Below, piece by piece: positions 11,755 through 23,828 of a stretch of 64,000 nt of DNA (position 1 is the stretch's first letter; each line of letters starts with the position of its first letter). The DNA comes from Carallia brachiata (lineage: Eukaryota; Streptophyta; Magnoliopsida; Malpighiales; Rhizophoraceae): contig JADCRB010000067.1 of the NCBI GenBank assembly GCA_021464245.1, forward strand, positions 1,767,908 to 1,831,907. Reading direction: 5' to 3'. The position numbers and the translations under genes were made by a program. The notes below the pieces were generated by a model. It ran no database searches. It was not told the origin of the DNA and was given only the letters and a program-made list of their open reading frames with translations.

Positions 11755-14340
11755 CTTTCAAATCAAACACACCATAGAATCACCGAACTAGAATAGACGC
11801 AAATGGAGGTAACTATTGTTATGCCTTTTCATAGGGACGGCTAATTAAGAATTGTAGGAGAGAGGCCAGTCATATTAATCCATTTTTTGAGTATTAAAAG
11901 GCTATTTTAATCGTAAACTAGACAGTAGTTTAATTCCTTTCATTCCCCTAAATTTTAAATTGTTTGAACTAAAATTTTTGAAATGAAAGTTTAAATTCTC
12001 ACAAACAAGACCTTTAAAATAAAACTTTAAACTCTTAATTACTGATATATTTTCTAATGGAACCAGTCATCTCTTCATTTGCAACTGCGTACATACGAAA
12101 ATTTAAAAATCATGGATTTTCAAGCAATCTTCCACGAAAGTAGAGGGAGCCAAGAATTGCTGTTGCTTTGCTGCGTACGTAAGAACTAAGACAATAGATG
12201 ATGGTGCCTAAATCATTGTTAGTCAAAATACTGAAATTCACACCGTTTCACATTTCAATCCAATTCCGAAGAATCGGCTAAGCTTTCGACCCAAAAAAAA
12301 AAAAAAGAATCGGCTAAGCTAATTCATTTATTCTTTTTTTTTTTTTGTTTCACTGGACGAACAAATAGTCAATTGTCGAATCGTGTGAACTTTTAAAATT
12401 TAATTATGTTCTACGTGCTGAAGCCTGGCAAAAATTTTCCACTTTTCATCCAAGTTTGCGGATATACAGCAGCAATGTTGCCGTATGCTGTCGATCTATT
12501 CAATTGAACGCGTCCGGTCTAAATTTCCATGCCACAGTTGGTGAATATACATAACAATTTCCACGAAACTAAAATATAATAATTCCTATGTTGATAAATA
12601 CATAATAAGACGGTTGGTTTGGGTCACTCTAGATGGTTTATGTTTTTTTTTTAATTCTGATTGTACGGAAAAAGAAAAGGCAATGTATAATGCCGGGTTA
12701 CAGCAATTTCTCCGAAACTAAAATAATGTGGAGGAAAAGATGTGAAATAAGAACAAAACGCGGAAGGCAAACCCGAGTAAATTGTATCGAACCAGAAAGT
12801 ACAAGGACGCTGAGATGAATAGTCAATGTGGCGAGGAATCTTTTCCAATTGAAGAAAATTGATATTTTAGAGCAATTTCCCTCGAAACTTAAGTGATAAT
12901 AAAACAGAAGTTGATGGAATGTGAACCAAATTTGGAACTCCAAGCAAGTTTTAAGATGTTTGCTTGGTCATCTCTTTTGGACAATGAAAAGGCGTAATAA
13001 ATTAGTCGGGAAATCTCATAATTAAATTCTGTTTTTGTTTTTTTTTTTTTTTTGTTTGGGTCCGCGTGATTGATCATTGATCCCTTGGATTTGATGTGAA
13101 TTTTTTTTTTTTTTTGTTCAAAAAAAAAAAGGAATCAGGCAAATCATAATCTTTATATGTAATCAAAAATCATAAATAAAAATTTAGAGTTCGAGTAGAT
13201 ATCATGCGACTCCATAGTATGCCTCATATCATGCATGCATCCAACTGTGAATTAGATCACAAGCAATTCACCATTGGATTGATGCATCTGGATGCGTTTA
13301 GCTAACAAAAAAAAAAAAAAACTAACCAGTGGATACAAGCATGTTATGAGACATGCCACCAAGTCCCACATCGCCAACATTATATTTTCCCAAAATTATA
13401 TATGATCTGTTGGTTGATGAAAGAAAGACATACGCCTCATTAATCAATCTAGCAGACAAATTTTATAGTAAAACAAAGTATTAATAATAGAACTATTCAG
13501 AAAATAAATGCAGGCAGAGTAAACAAGGCCGAAGCTGTCAATTTATCTTCAAATTATAATTTGCCCCATCTAACAAACACATCACTTCCATCTTATTTTC
13601 TCGTTCAGATGAATCATGGTGCTCCTAATTGTTTGTAGTACATTAATATATACCTAAATACTTATAAAAGAAAGAAAAGGCCCCAAAATAAGATGGAAGA
13701 AGCGTTGGTATGGAAGCAGAAAAACAGCTCACAAGCTGCAGAACTTTGGAGTTTCTGCTGAAACAAGGCTCCTGCTATTCAGAGAAGATAAACAAACTGA
13801 AAAGAAGAGAGAAGAGGTATTTTGGCAAAGTGAATTGCCTTTTTCTTTGTATTCCATCAATATGTAATGTATTACAAAAAGTTAAGAACAGAAAAGTACC
13901 AACAAGCCATGCTTCAATACAAACATCCATACTTAATTGTACTTATATTAGAAACACAAGTATTTACTTAATCCCACTTAGGTATATTACTTGTTTCAAA
14001 AGAAAAACATTACATTATGACCTTACATGCTTGACTACCAGCATGATAACAAAAGGAAAAGTTCAAGCATAACTAAGAGATTAAAATTGAACATCCAATT
14101 GACTACTGGAAGGAGAACACTGCCACTATCATAACTGAAACTTCAAAAAACTCCATTCCACAGCAATTCACAATGTTCAAGGCTAATCTTTGTTACCATC
14201 TTCAAGAAGAAATACAAGAATTCCCTACAAAGAAGAATCAAACCATTAGAAGATAGAAGATGTGTGTTTTCCACTGAATTTTGAGTTCGATCTGCACTCT
14301 CTTCCTTATTATGTCCCCTCCTAACGATAGACTATCATCT
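11755..14340. repeat. Segmental duplication block B, copy 1 (3' flank of ankyrin gene)
   Basis: This stretch matches 36350-38520 almost end to end: 'agaatagacgcaaatggaggtaac' type start, 'ttttcaagcaatcttccacgaaag', 'gtttgcggatat.tagcagcaatg', 'atcatgcatgcatccaactg' and the 'ccaccaagtcccacatcg' segment. Copy 1 has about 450 extra bases at 13650-14250 that copy 2 lacks. Small ORFs at 12633, 12698 and 13710 are not conserved as frames. It is downstream sequence of the minus-strand ankyrin gene. Confidence 0.75.
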
Positions 14341-14440
14341 CAAAAATTGAAATCCCTGCAAAAAGAAAGCCTATAAGTTTTCTTATATTTTAATTTTTGA
14401 CACCCATTTGGTGAGATATAGTTTTGAGGCGGATTAAAGG

Positions 14441-16640
14441 TTAAACTTGCCCCATCTGATTGGCTGTAACTCCCACCTTCGGCCTCAGCCGAGAAAACAA
14501 ACATTTTGCTATAGCAGTTACTGCTGTTCCCCATAAAATGAAGGTTATGGCAAATAACCACACAAAACTGGAGCCAGAAACATCGTTGGTGCTTATTCTT
14601 ACAAAGAATTTTGGCAGGATCTTGCTAAGAATAAGACTGTAAGCAGTGAACGTGGTGGCCACAACGAAAAAAAGAACTGTCCCAAAAGGAAGTGACCAGA
14701 TCAAAACCACAATTGTGCCCATACTCAGCAGGACTCCAATCGTGATGCACACCATGAGGTAGAAGATGGTTGGCAATTGACCAGATATCACTCCCATGAA
14801 ATAAAACTTTGCATTCTTCCCAGCAGTCTCGTTGGAAAATCCTCGAGGCAGATTGCAAATGACAGTGAAAGCTGCCCCAACTATCATCACTAGCACCACC
14901 AAGAGAACATTCCTCGTTTCCAATGTCCACGATGAGAACAATCTTGCTTTCAATGGACAAGGAAGTGTTGCCATGGAGTGCGAGGTAGACGGCATCTGAG
15001 GACCGAGCGAACGACCTTCAACTGCACCAGCCTCCAGGAGAATGTGGCCAATTTTGCGAGCCGCTTTGTCGCGATAAATTTGGTAGTACACATCCAAGGC
15101 CGTGTTATCGTTGTTGTTCAAAGAGTTGATGCGCATAACTACTCGCCTTGTTGAAGTAGAAGTATCGGGAAGCAGCAGTTGCACAATCTGAATTTCCATT
15201 AATTATTTAGTTCTCATTAGTTATCAATTGAAAATTTCCATCATATCTCAAAGAAAAATACTTCATTTCATTTCAGTGATTGCTATCAGCATGTCATATG
15301 TCAGCAGTAATATTGTCTTAATATGTGGCCACCTCATTTAGCATCTTTTGGTAACAACGTGAGAAACAAATGGGAGAAGAAAATTCCAAAGTCTAAGGAG
15401 CTCTCACGCGCTTGGAATCATGAGAAAAATCATTCAAAAAAAAATTATGAGAAAAGTAAAAGAAAAGACAAATGTAAAAACGAAACAATTTCTTTACCGT
15501 ACAGCGTCAAAAAGAGAGTAAAAAAAATTATAATACATATGAACAAAATTACCAAAATAGTCCCCACTAATTTAATTATTTATTGAAATATTTTTGTAAT
15601 TTCAACTCACTATTCACAATTTACTAAAAAAAATTTAGTATTCATTTATTTGTATGGTCATTTTTATAATTTCATTTATATACTTTTCTTTCTCACAATT
15701 TTTTCATATAATCCAAACAAAAAATTTTATATTTTCATCTTTTTCCTACAATTTTCTTTCTCATAACTTTCTTTCTCATCAAAATTTAATAATCCAAACA
15801 AAACAAGCATTCCTGGCTCAAACGTTGGGATGTTTTTTCTTTGGTGTAAAAAAAAAAAAAGGAAAGCACGGTAATTTACAGTCCTGTCAGTGAATGTAAA
15901 ATTATTTCTAGTAATTATGCTTCTAAAAAAGTGCAAGGAATGCAATGTCTAAATCTGCATTAAGTATTAGAGTCATGTGGTTCTTTAGAAAATTTAGAAG
16001 CGGGAGAAAAATGAAAGGAGGGATAAGATAAGATTCACCCTAGTTAACTTGTTGGATGTTGCAATATGCAAGACTGTATTGCCCTCATAGTCTGTCCTGT
16101 TGAGCAAATACTCTATCTGTAGCTTCTCAATCTCCTCAACTAAAACTTCAAAAGCACCGCACTGATAGTTCTTCACGGCAAGGTGAAGAGCGTCTCCTGC
16201 TGGGATGTCAGCCTTTGCAGCGACTCCGGACATGCATGCACCAAAACCCTTATTGCTTCCTCGTATCCTTTCATGGCACATATATGCAGAGGAATCATAG
16301 ACAGGTTGTTCTCGACAAGACAAGCTTGGGGATCCATTTCCACCAGCAACTTTATGAAGGAAACATCTCCGTTGTAGGAAGCCAAATGCATGACGGTGTA
16401 TGATCCATGGCGGCCGTGCTTATTTTTTGTTCCAACAAGTTGGGGCTTTCTTCTGGCAATCTCCCCGGCGACCCGGAGACTGCCATGTTTATAGGCAATA
16501 AATAAAGGGTTCTCCCCAGATATTCTCTCAACATCGTCCAAGAGGTCAGGATCCGTTGAGAGTAAACGCATGACCGGATGAATATCGTCTTTAATGATAG
16601 CATCCAGGAAGAATGTGGCCAAGTTGTCGGATGGCGACAT
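14441..16640 (-). pseudogene. Ankyrin-repeat transmembrane (ACD6/PGG-like) gene, copy 1, frameshifted
   Basis: Two exons on the minus strand: exon 1 16640-16039 (ATG at 16640, MSPSDNL) and exon 2 15187-14441, with GT at 16038 and AG before 15187. Exon 1 encodes about four to five ankyrin repeats (GENPLFIAYKHG, TVMHLASYNGDVSFIKLL, MIPLHICAMKGYEEAIRVL). Exon 2 encodes a linker and a C-terminal domain with about four hydrophobic helices, like the PGG domain of plant ACD6/ITN1-type proteins, although the PGG triplet reads PRG. These proteins act in membranes in defence and stress signalling; that role is family knowledge. Compared with copy 2, one base is missing at about 16190 (within SQQET|ALHLAA), which shifts the ankyrin frame and should truncate the product. 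Exon 2 is intact and ends in PKVGVTANQMGQV. Confidence 0.8.
15188..16038 (-). other. Intron of ankyrin gene copy 1
   Basis: 851 bp, GT-AG, phase 0 (exon junction LTR|IVQLLL). AT-rich. It is the empty-site counterpart of the copy 2 intron: here 'gcgggagaaaaatgaaagg' is uninterrupted where copy 2 carries a TRIM element. Confidence 0.75.
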
Positions 16641-17017
16641 ACTGTTGGGAAAGGTAAGTAAACAAAAGCCTACTATTTCTGGGCCCTTGTGTTGCTGAAT
16701 AGTCCACCGTGATAGAGGAACGCGTTTATAAATGTGGAACGTAGAATGGGGGCCGCGGGAAGCTGCAAGGAAGCTTTCGACATATTGTTGGGAAAGGTAA
16801 GTAAACAAAAGCCCACTATTTCTGGGCCCTTGTGTTGCTGAATAGTCCACCGTGATAGAGGAATACGTTTATAAATGTAGAACGTAGAACGGGGCCCGAG
16901 GGAAGCTGCAAGGAAGCTTTCGACATATTGTTGGGAAAGGTTAGTAAACAAAAGCCTACCATTTCTGGGCCCTTGTGTTGCTGAATAGTCCACCGTGATA
17001 GAGGAATGCGTTTATAA
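16638..17017. repeat. 143-bp tandem repeat covering the ankyrin gene promoter and start
   Basis: Three head-to-tail units with exact 143-bp spacing: 'cata(c/t)tgttgggaaagg' occurs at 16638, 16781 and 16924. On the minus strand each unit contains a TATA-like 'tttataaa', about 100 bases of leader and an ATG. A fourth partial unit continues after the MITE (17652-17700). Ankyrin copy 2 has a single unit (41632-41710). Confidence 0.9.
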
Positions 17018-17651
17018 GGGGCTGTTTGTTTTGAGAAGATTTAACGTAAGAATGAGAATCAACTGTTTGATTTTTATTCTAATTATTTTTTTTCAATAAA
17101 ATGGACTCCCTTTCCTTTAAAATAGGAAATGAGATTCTTAATTTTATGAGAATCTTGATTCTCATCAATTATTGATCGATCATCCTCATTCCATACAACT
17201 ACCTCTACAAAAATTTTGTTCAAAAAAAGAAACTGGCTCCAAAAACAAAAGGCCGCTTGATTTACTTTTTTTTGAAATCAATATGTTTAAACCAAAAATT
17301 ACATATTTCCCCCATTTGTTGTCTACGTGCACGCTACACCTACTAGGAAGAAAAGAGAGAGGGAGGGGAGAGAAGGAGGAGGGGGGAAAATTTTTCTAAA
17401 TTCAAAATATTTTTTATTTAATCATATTTTTATTTTTAAATTAAATAATTATATTTTATCTTTCAATCAAATCAAATAACTAAAAAATAATTTGATTCTG
17501 ATTTCAAATTGAACCAAACATCTACAAATGAAATTTGATTCTGATTCGAAGTAAACCAAACATATTTTAAAATTTGTGATTCCATTTCTGATTACACTTG
17601 ATTCTCATTCTGATTTCAATTCTCATTCCGAACTATAAACCAAACAGCCCC
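17018..17651. mobile_element. Tourist-like (PIF/Harbinger) MITE, 634 bp
   Basis: Terminal inverted repeats are GGGGCTGTTTGTTT on the left and AACCAAACAGCCCC on the right, flanked by TAA on both sides (17015-17017 and 17652-17654). It sits inside the 143-bp repeat, whose other units ('gcgtttataaatgtag') give the empty site with a single TAA. A TAA/TTA 3-bp duplication and GGG-C-TGTTTGG ends are typical of Tourist-like elements. The interior is AT-rich, with repeated 'gattctgatttcaa' near the right end and no coding capacity. Confidence 0.9.
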
Positions 17652-17714
17652 TAAATGTAGAACGTAAAATGGGGCGCGCGGGAAGCTGCACGGAAGCTTA
17701 GGCTTACTTCGTCC

Positions 17715-18404
17715 CAGTGGCTACAATGAATTTATATGATAAATTATATAAAAATAAATAACTAAAATTATAAAAATTTATTGTTATAAATAAAATTAAT
17801 ATGATAAAGAATTTCTAATTCAATATAATTAGCTGATTAAAAGATAAAATGTTTAATTTCAGTATGTAATAGTAAATATATAACTATAATTTGAAAATAA
17901 GCTAACCAAATGACTTCTATACAAAAGAAAAGAGTTTGCTAATAAATATATAAATGAATTCTAATTAAATTATTTTTGCATTCAAATTATTTAATCTTAT
18001 TATTATTTAAGTTGAAGTTAAATACAAGTTTTAAAATTAATCTTTAATATTAACTAAACCAAGAAAAAAAATCGCACTTTCATAAATAAAAAGGAATGCA
18101 AGTAGTATACATATACATTAAAAGATAAGAAATTCAAAACAGGAACTTATAAAATATTTGTACTTCATATTTTGTTATTAGTAAAAGAAATTGTTTTTAA
18201 TCCTTAATTTTTAAATAAATAAAAATAAAATTACAATTTAGTGCGAACAAAAATTTAATTCGAGTGGAAGCAAAGGTCAATTCTCAGTGGGAGAAAAGTA
18301 AAATTTCAATAAAATAATTTAAAACTTTCACCTCAATTACTGAAGTTTTGTAAAATCTAGTGGGGGCAATTGCCCCCACTGTCCTTCAAGTGGCTCCGCC
18401 ACTG
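17715..18404. mobile_element. hAT-like non-autonomous element, 690 bp
   Basis: Starts 'cagtggc' and ends 'gccactg', flanked by an imperfect 8-bp duplication: cttcgtcc (17707-17714) and cttcgttc (18405-18412). The corresponding site near ankyrin copy 2 reads 'gcttcgtccacggg' without the insertion (about 41760), which supports an insertion of this length. Near the right end there is a 22-bp perfect palindrome at 18359-18380 (agtggggg-caattg-cccccact). The interior is AT-rich and non-coding. Confidence 0.7.
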
Positions 18405-18412
18405 CTTCGTTC

Positions 18413-18700
18413 GAGGGAAATTTACGCGGAGCCAAAGGTGCAAATGCGAGTATGCGACTGAAATGTTGTAACTTGTCAGCAATGACGAGGGCAGTGGAGA
18501 ATTGTAGAACTCATAATCGCAAATAGCTTAAATCCACGCATGATAACGCTGTTTTTAGGGTTTAGATGAGGTCACCAACTCTTTCTCGTAACATTAGTTA
18601 CAACAAATAAAATAAAATTGAAGCTTCACGTAAGAAATATTAAAGAATTTTTAGAAATGGTACGAACCGACCGACAGTCGGTTAAATTCACAAAAATAAA
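18413..18700. repeat. Upstream segment of ankyrin gene, copy 1
   Basis: Matches 41775-42040: 'gagccaaaggtgcaaatgcg', 'ttgtaacttgtcagcaatgacga', 'aactcataatcgcaaat', 'atccacgcatgat', 'gatgaggtca'. It is the distal upstream region of the minus-strand ankyrin gene before block A begins. Confidence 0.7.
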
Positions 18701-18704
18701 AAAG

Positions 18705-20757
18705 GAACAAATAATTGGTAGATACTGACAATATGTTGGTGTTTTTTTTTTTACTTTTTCTAAATTAAACTAATCAGTCGGAGAAAAAGAGAAAATTAAA
18801 AGATTAAGAATTTGAATCTTCAACTTTATACTTATTATATATTATCAATATTATTTGATTTAGAAATTTACAACTAGTGCTCTACTTTTCTAATCTTTTA
18901 ATAAATGGATTTTGACTTTTGCCGCATTGAAGAGAATTTAATAGAGCAACTACAGGAACACTTTTATTTTCTGGAAAAAAAAATAACTCTTTTACAACAA
19001 ATTTTACCATAAAAACCAACCGTACAATGAAGATTTGTTATCGATTATGATAACTAGTCATGCAAAAAAAAAAAAAAGAGTAAAATGACATCTTGAATGT
19101 TGAGGAAAAAAAACTAGGACTTGTAGTGCAATATAGCTAGCTTTTATTAATTTTACTTGCATTGAGAATTGATAGATAAAAAAAACTCAAATTAGAAATC
19201 TCCTACATATAAACGGGTTTGATTAAAGAAAAAAAAATGCGTTGAGTCGATTACATACATTTATAGGCATGTCCATGAAATTTTGTTCGATACATCCTTA
19301 GTGGATTTCCAGTGCATGCCATTTATTTGATTTTTTTGTGACAGTAATTTACCGGATTTCACGTAACAACTTTTATTAATATCTTAGGAGAATATTTCAA
19401 AGAAAAAAAAAAAACAATTATTAGTCTCGAATTGCTTTTTAGTTGATATTAAAAGAAACTGCCTGGAAACCATCACACAAAAGGATTGCACGTTGCTTAG
19501 TGTAGAGAAGGGCTGACTCTTTTAGTAAAAGAAAACTGCCCGGAAAATGTACTCTTCCATTCAACAGAAAAATTCTCAATCAATTTCGCTCCGTTTTCCC
19601 CTCGCTTTAGGACAGACAGGCATGTCACTTACGGCTTATGGCCTGGCGGCCCGGCCATGGTTGATGTTGCCCATTCTTGTACTTTGAACGCGCGCTTTTA
19701 CCAAGTGAGAAAAGTTGTATAGCTGGAAGAAGTGTTTGGAAAAATTTTTAAAATGTAATTAGTTAGAAATAGTTTACAACTATATGAATTTATTGTGTAA
19801 AAAAATAATATATTTTTTTTTCTTTTAAATGTACTTGTAATAAATATAGTTGCATAATAAATATAAGTGAGTTGCATTACGAAAATTCTCTATAAATTTC
19901 TTCTGATCATAAACAGTACATTTACCAAATATAGTTTCGGTTCATATAGTTGACGCTGACCATAATTAAGATCCCCATTCGACAAGAAGAAAGTCGCAAG
20001 TTCTTTCCGAGTCCCGCTACAAGATGGAGGAGAGAAACGGTACACATATGGGTGGTGATTTAATCGAGTTTTTTATTATTGTTTTGAAAATTAAAAAAAA
20101 AAAAAAAAAAATAAAACGTAAAACCCACCAGAGATGCTTCTGTCTCCTTTTTCTTCCCTTTTTCATTCGTTACTTCTTAAGATTTCTATTTAATATAGCA
20201 TCGCGAAGAAACAACTTCTTTTTTTTAACTTTCATCTTGAAAGTCGTAGTATCTAATCATGAAAAAAAAAAGTATAGAATTGACGAAAATAAGTAAAGTT
20301 ATTGTATTAACTTATAGTCTCATAAATTCTTTCATAAACAAAAAAAAAAAGAAATGACATTTTCTTTTAAGACAAAAAAAAAAAATTGCAAATAGGGTGA
20401 TTTGACAAATATTCTTTAGCATGTAAACTATCCATAAATTCAATTTCAACGAGAGATATAGAAGATTAGAGGCATATGTTCAAAAGGAAAAACAAAACAA
20501 GACAAAGATGAAGCACACATAAATCACCCAATAAAGGGATTGAAGCAAATTCACCTACCAATATTTTGACTGGAAGTTTTGGCGTTCGATTTACGTTAGT
20601 TTAGCAAACCATGCACCCCGTAGAACAATACAGGCCGCAGAAGGTATCCGCGTAAGAATAGTACCTTCGTTCCCATCAATTATTGAATCCTATTTTCACG
20701 TCTTAAAACATAAAACCAAAATATACCATCTTTGTGGGCGTTTGGCAATCATTTAGG
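18705..20757. repeat. Segmental duplication block A, copy 2 (first part)
   Basis: Homologous to 655-2180 and 42068-44890, including 'ggtgctctacttttctaatctttt', 'gccgcattgaagagaattt', 'tcaatcaatttcgctcc' and 'ggcgttcgatttacgttagtttag'. It stops at about 20757, where copies 1 and 3 run on into 'gaagacgg(c/t)tcaattaagcatctgg'. The rest of the block resumes at about 33878, so about 13.1 kb of inserted DNA separates the parts. An extra segment at about 19615-19950 is present in this copy. Confidence 0.75.
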
Positions 20758-21216
20758 GGTGTTAGTTTTAATTTTTGGAAGTCTGCTAATTTCTTTTGTT
20801 TCCCAATCAGCAAGGAGTTAGTATTTGGTATTTTTGTTTAAAAATTATTGATTGTTGATAAGCTCTCTTATCGAAGCAAGCAGCTACTATTTATTAATAT
20901 AAAGACTAAAATACCCTTAAGTATATTATTTATTCTTAACTCTTCTACCTCTCGGCTCCCTCTGCCCTTTAAACAAACCAGTCATGGTTTTCTCGAATGA
21001 AGAATCTGCCGACGAAAATAGAAGCCAACTGGAAATCTTTTATAAATTTAACGTTGGGCATCTTGTGGGTGGAATTGTGAGTATTTGTTCATCAAGAAAA
21101 AGTTCTGATTTTGTGAAAATATAACAAAATAAATATAATACTTTGAATTAAATACCAGAGCCGAGAATCCTTTATCTTGGATTGGGCACGTATGCCGCTG
21201 CCCCAGATGTTGTTGG
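20758..21216. other. Sequence absent from sister copies, left of the 12.1-kb element
   Basis: Begins 'aggggtgttagttttaat' and has no counterpart in block A copies 1 or 3. With 33330-33877 it seems to be an earlier insertion into which the Tat element then jumped; the TSD GTTGG splits the two parts. Terminal repeats are too weak for a class assignment. No gene seen. Confidence 0.4.
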
Positions 21217-22035
21217 TGTAAACATCCTTTTTAAATTTAAAAAAAAAAAAAATGAAAGAGTCAATGGCCGACGTTGCCAATTTTGAATTGGCAACGCCGG
21301 CCCAAAGAAAAAGGAAAATTAAAAGATTCCTTTCCCATCTAATGTTCACATGGGAAAGGAACCCTATAAATAGGCTCATGTCTCTCAATTCAAAACATAT
21401 TCAGCAAATCTGTAAATAGAAAAATTCAGAAAATTTGAGAGAAAAAGAGAATTTTGAAAATCTCTCAAAAAAAATTTTTCCTTTTCTTTTGTGCTTTTAC
21501 TCTGCAGTATTCTCTCCTAACTCCTTTTTGAGAGATATTTCAGGGTTAAGGCCCAAAAAATTTGCTGTTTCCATTTCTAAAGTTATTTTTAAATTTATAT
21601 TCTCGGATCGCTCTAGATCTGAATTTCTGAGAATATAGATCTAAAAAATATCAAATTACTACAAATCCGGCTGGGATTAAGCCTCATACGGCCCTCAGCA
21701 AAATCCAGGCAGCTCATCCGAGAACAAGTCCCTTCGACCCTCGGTGAAATTAAGTCAGATCGGCTGAGATCAGCTCTCTGCGGTTCGTAACCGTAGTGAA
21801 AACGTTCAAATCAGATCCAGTTTCAGTCTACCCAGTTCAAGAAAAAGTTGTGGAAATTATTTCTGTCAAGATCAAGTTCGTGCAGCTCTTGACGGAGTCA
21901 AAAAAAGGAACACTAATCGGAGGATTTACGGAGATCGACCCCACGTAAATTTTCTTTTATTTTTAAATTTTTATTTGTAATTTATTTTTGTATTTTCAAA
22001 TTTAATTGTTTTAGACTCGAAATTTACGCTTTACA
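21217..22035 (+). repeat. 5' LTR of the 12.1-kb element
   Basis: 819 bp. It carries two strong inverted repeats upstream of a TATA box: 21265-21302 (GC-rich, 17-bp arms with one mismatch) and about 21328-21362 ('ttcctttcccat...atgggaaaggaa'). The TATA box is 'tataaatag' at 21365-21373, the likely start of the genomic RNA lies about 30 bases downstream, and the A/T-rich remainder is R-U5. Confidence 0.93.
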
Positions 22036-22060
22036 AATTTTTGGCACGCTCGGTGGGACA
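22036..22060 (+). promoter_or_regulatory. Primer-binding-site region of the 12.1-kb element
   Basis: 'tttttggcacgctcggtggg' lies immediately inside the 5' LTR and is conserved in the truncated relative. Position defines it as the minus-strand DNA primer site. I did not match it to a tRNA. Confidence 0.65.
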
Positions 22061-22217
22061 TCTTCACCTCCCATCTCTTATTCCTTAAAAAAAAAAAAGA
22101 GGTAAAAGGGGAGCCGAGAGAAAAAAAAAAAGACAAAAAAGTAAAAAGTAAAAAAAAAATTAAAAAAAAGGTAAAAAAAAGTGAAAAAAAAAATTTTACA
22201 AGTGTTCAGCACATCAA
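22061..22217 (+). other. A-rich leader between primer site and gag
   Basis: Purine-rich low-complexity tract dominated by runs of A with short G interruptions. The minus-strand relative has the same kind of tract (10680-10870), so it is part of the element's untranslated leader. ORFs called across it there are low-complexity Lys or Phe runs and not genes. Confidence 0.6.
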
Positions 22218-23822
22218 ATGGCACCAAAAAGAAATACAGCTACCGGTACCAATAAGAAGGCAACGGCTCTATTGCCTGCATCAACTACCATACCTGGGTA
22301 CGCAGGTCTAGAAACCCGGGGACGGACACAATTTCTTATTGTCCAAACCCGACAAAATATCGAAATGGAGAATCCACAGCTCGCACAATAGGATCTCACC
22401 CCTGACTCTCTTGCCGCATGGAGGAGTCAATCACCCACCCCGATCGAAGTCGGGAGCAACACGACGAAATCTGCTCAACAGAATCCAACTCACACAGAGG
22501 AACCAGAAGAATTCTCTCCCCCAGTCTTTCGTGGAGCCTCATCTGTTGCCGCTATGATGACCAACACAACCAGTTCTGAAGAAAGAATTTCAGAATTGGA
22601 GAACAAAATTTTGCAGCTGATCAGAGTCGTGGAGAAAAAAGATCAACAGATCGCCGCTCTCAAAGGAAAGGCCCCGATCCAAATTGATCCCGAAATTCGT
22701 GAGGAGCAACCATATCCACCCGGTTTCACTTCAGAAGCGACACCAGCCGACGTCTTCGCTGCAGAAAAGCAACCAGGTAGTTCTACACAGCTGCCACCCT
22801 CAAATTTTGTAGACTTGCTATCTGTTCAACAATTGCAGGAAATGATAGCAAATACGATCCGCCTACAACAAGCTACATCTTTCCAAGGATCACAGATGTA
22901 CGTCAAACCGTACACCAGACGGATCGAAAGTCTCAACATGCCCTTGGGCTACCAACCGCCCAAATTTCAACAATTCGACGGACGAGGCGATCCTAAACAG
23001 CACATCGCCCACTTCGTTGAAACCTGCAACAACGCAGGGACTTACGGAGATCTCTTGGTGAAGCAGTTTGTTCGTTCACTCAGGGAGACCGCTTTCACCT
23101 GGTTCATAAATCTTGAACCAAAATCGATCGACAGTTGGGAACAACTGCAACGAGAGTTCCTTAACAGATTTTTCAGCACTCGAAGGACGGTAAGTATGAT
23201 GGAGCTTACCAGCACCAAACAAAGGAAAGGAGAGCCCGTTGTTGAATACATCAACAGATGGCGTGCCCTCAGCTTGGACTGCAAAGATCGTCTGACGGAG
23301 ACTTCTGCCGTGGAGATGTGTATCCAAGGAATGCATTGGGAGCTGTTATACATCCTGCAGGGTGTCAAACCCCGAACTTTCGAAGAACTGGCGACCCGCG
23401 CACATGATATGGAGATAAGCATCCAGACTTCTGGAGGCACGGTTCCCATCCAGTTTGACCAGCAAGGGGGCAGAAGGGAGATTAAGAAACCCAACAGCTC
23501 CGGACAAGGAAAAGAAGTGATGACTGTTGAAGCCGCACCAGTAAAAGTGGGCGCCAAAGCTAAGGTAAATCATCCGACCCAAATAACTCAGCCAAAACAA
23601 CAGGAAAGGTGGAAGGTGACATTGTGAGTGTTGGAGCAAAGGCAGTATCCATTTCCCGACTCAGACGTTCCCAACATCCTTGACCAACTCCTGGAGGTGA
23701 AGCTGATCGAACTCTCAGAGTGCAAACGGCCGAATGAAAAGGATCGAGTCAGTAATCCGAGATTCTGCAAATATCATCGGATAGTAAGTCATCCAACCGA
23801 GAAGTGTTTCGTCCTGAAGTAG
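22218..23822 (+). pseudogene. gag polyprotein of the 12.1-kb element, with in-frame stops
   Basis: One frame runs from the ATG at 22218 (MAPKRNTATG) through a coiled-coil-like stretch (SSEERISELENKILQLIRVV, about 22572), the capsid/retrotransposon gag domain (PKFQQFDGRGDPKQHIAHF, TWFINLEPKSIDSWEQLQ) and a CCHC-like knuckle CKYHRIVSHPTEKC (about 23766-23807). In-frame stops are TAG at 22389, TGA at 23625 and TAG at 23820. The longest uninterrupted piece is 22554-23627 (357 codons). The protein would form the virus-like particle in the cytoplasm. The TGA is also present in the truncated relative; the last TAG replaces a GAG there. The element cannot make full-length Gag without readthrough. Confidence 0.88.
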
Positions 23823-23828
23823 CTAATC

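Noticed and set aside
15188..15199. Methionine at 15199 as the start of a separate 252-residue protein
   Set aside because: MEIQ is intron sequence plus the acceptor; the exon starts at 15187 and continues the ankyrin frame.
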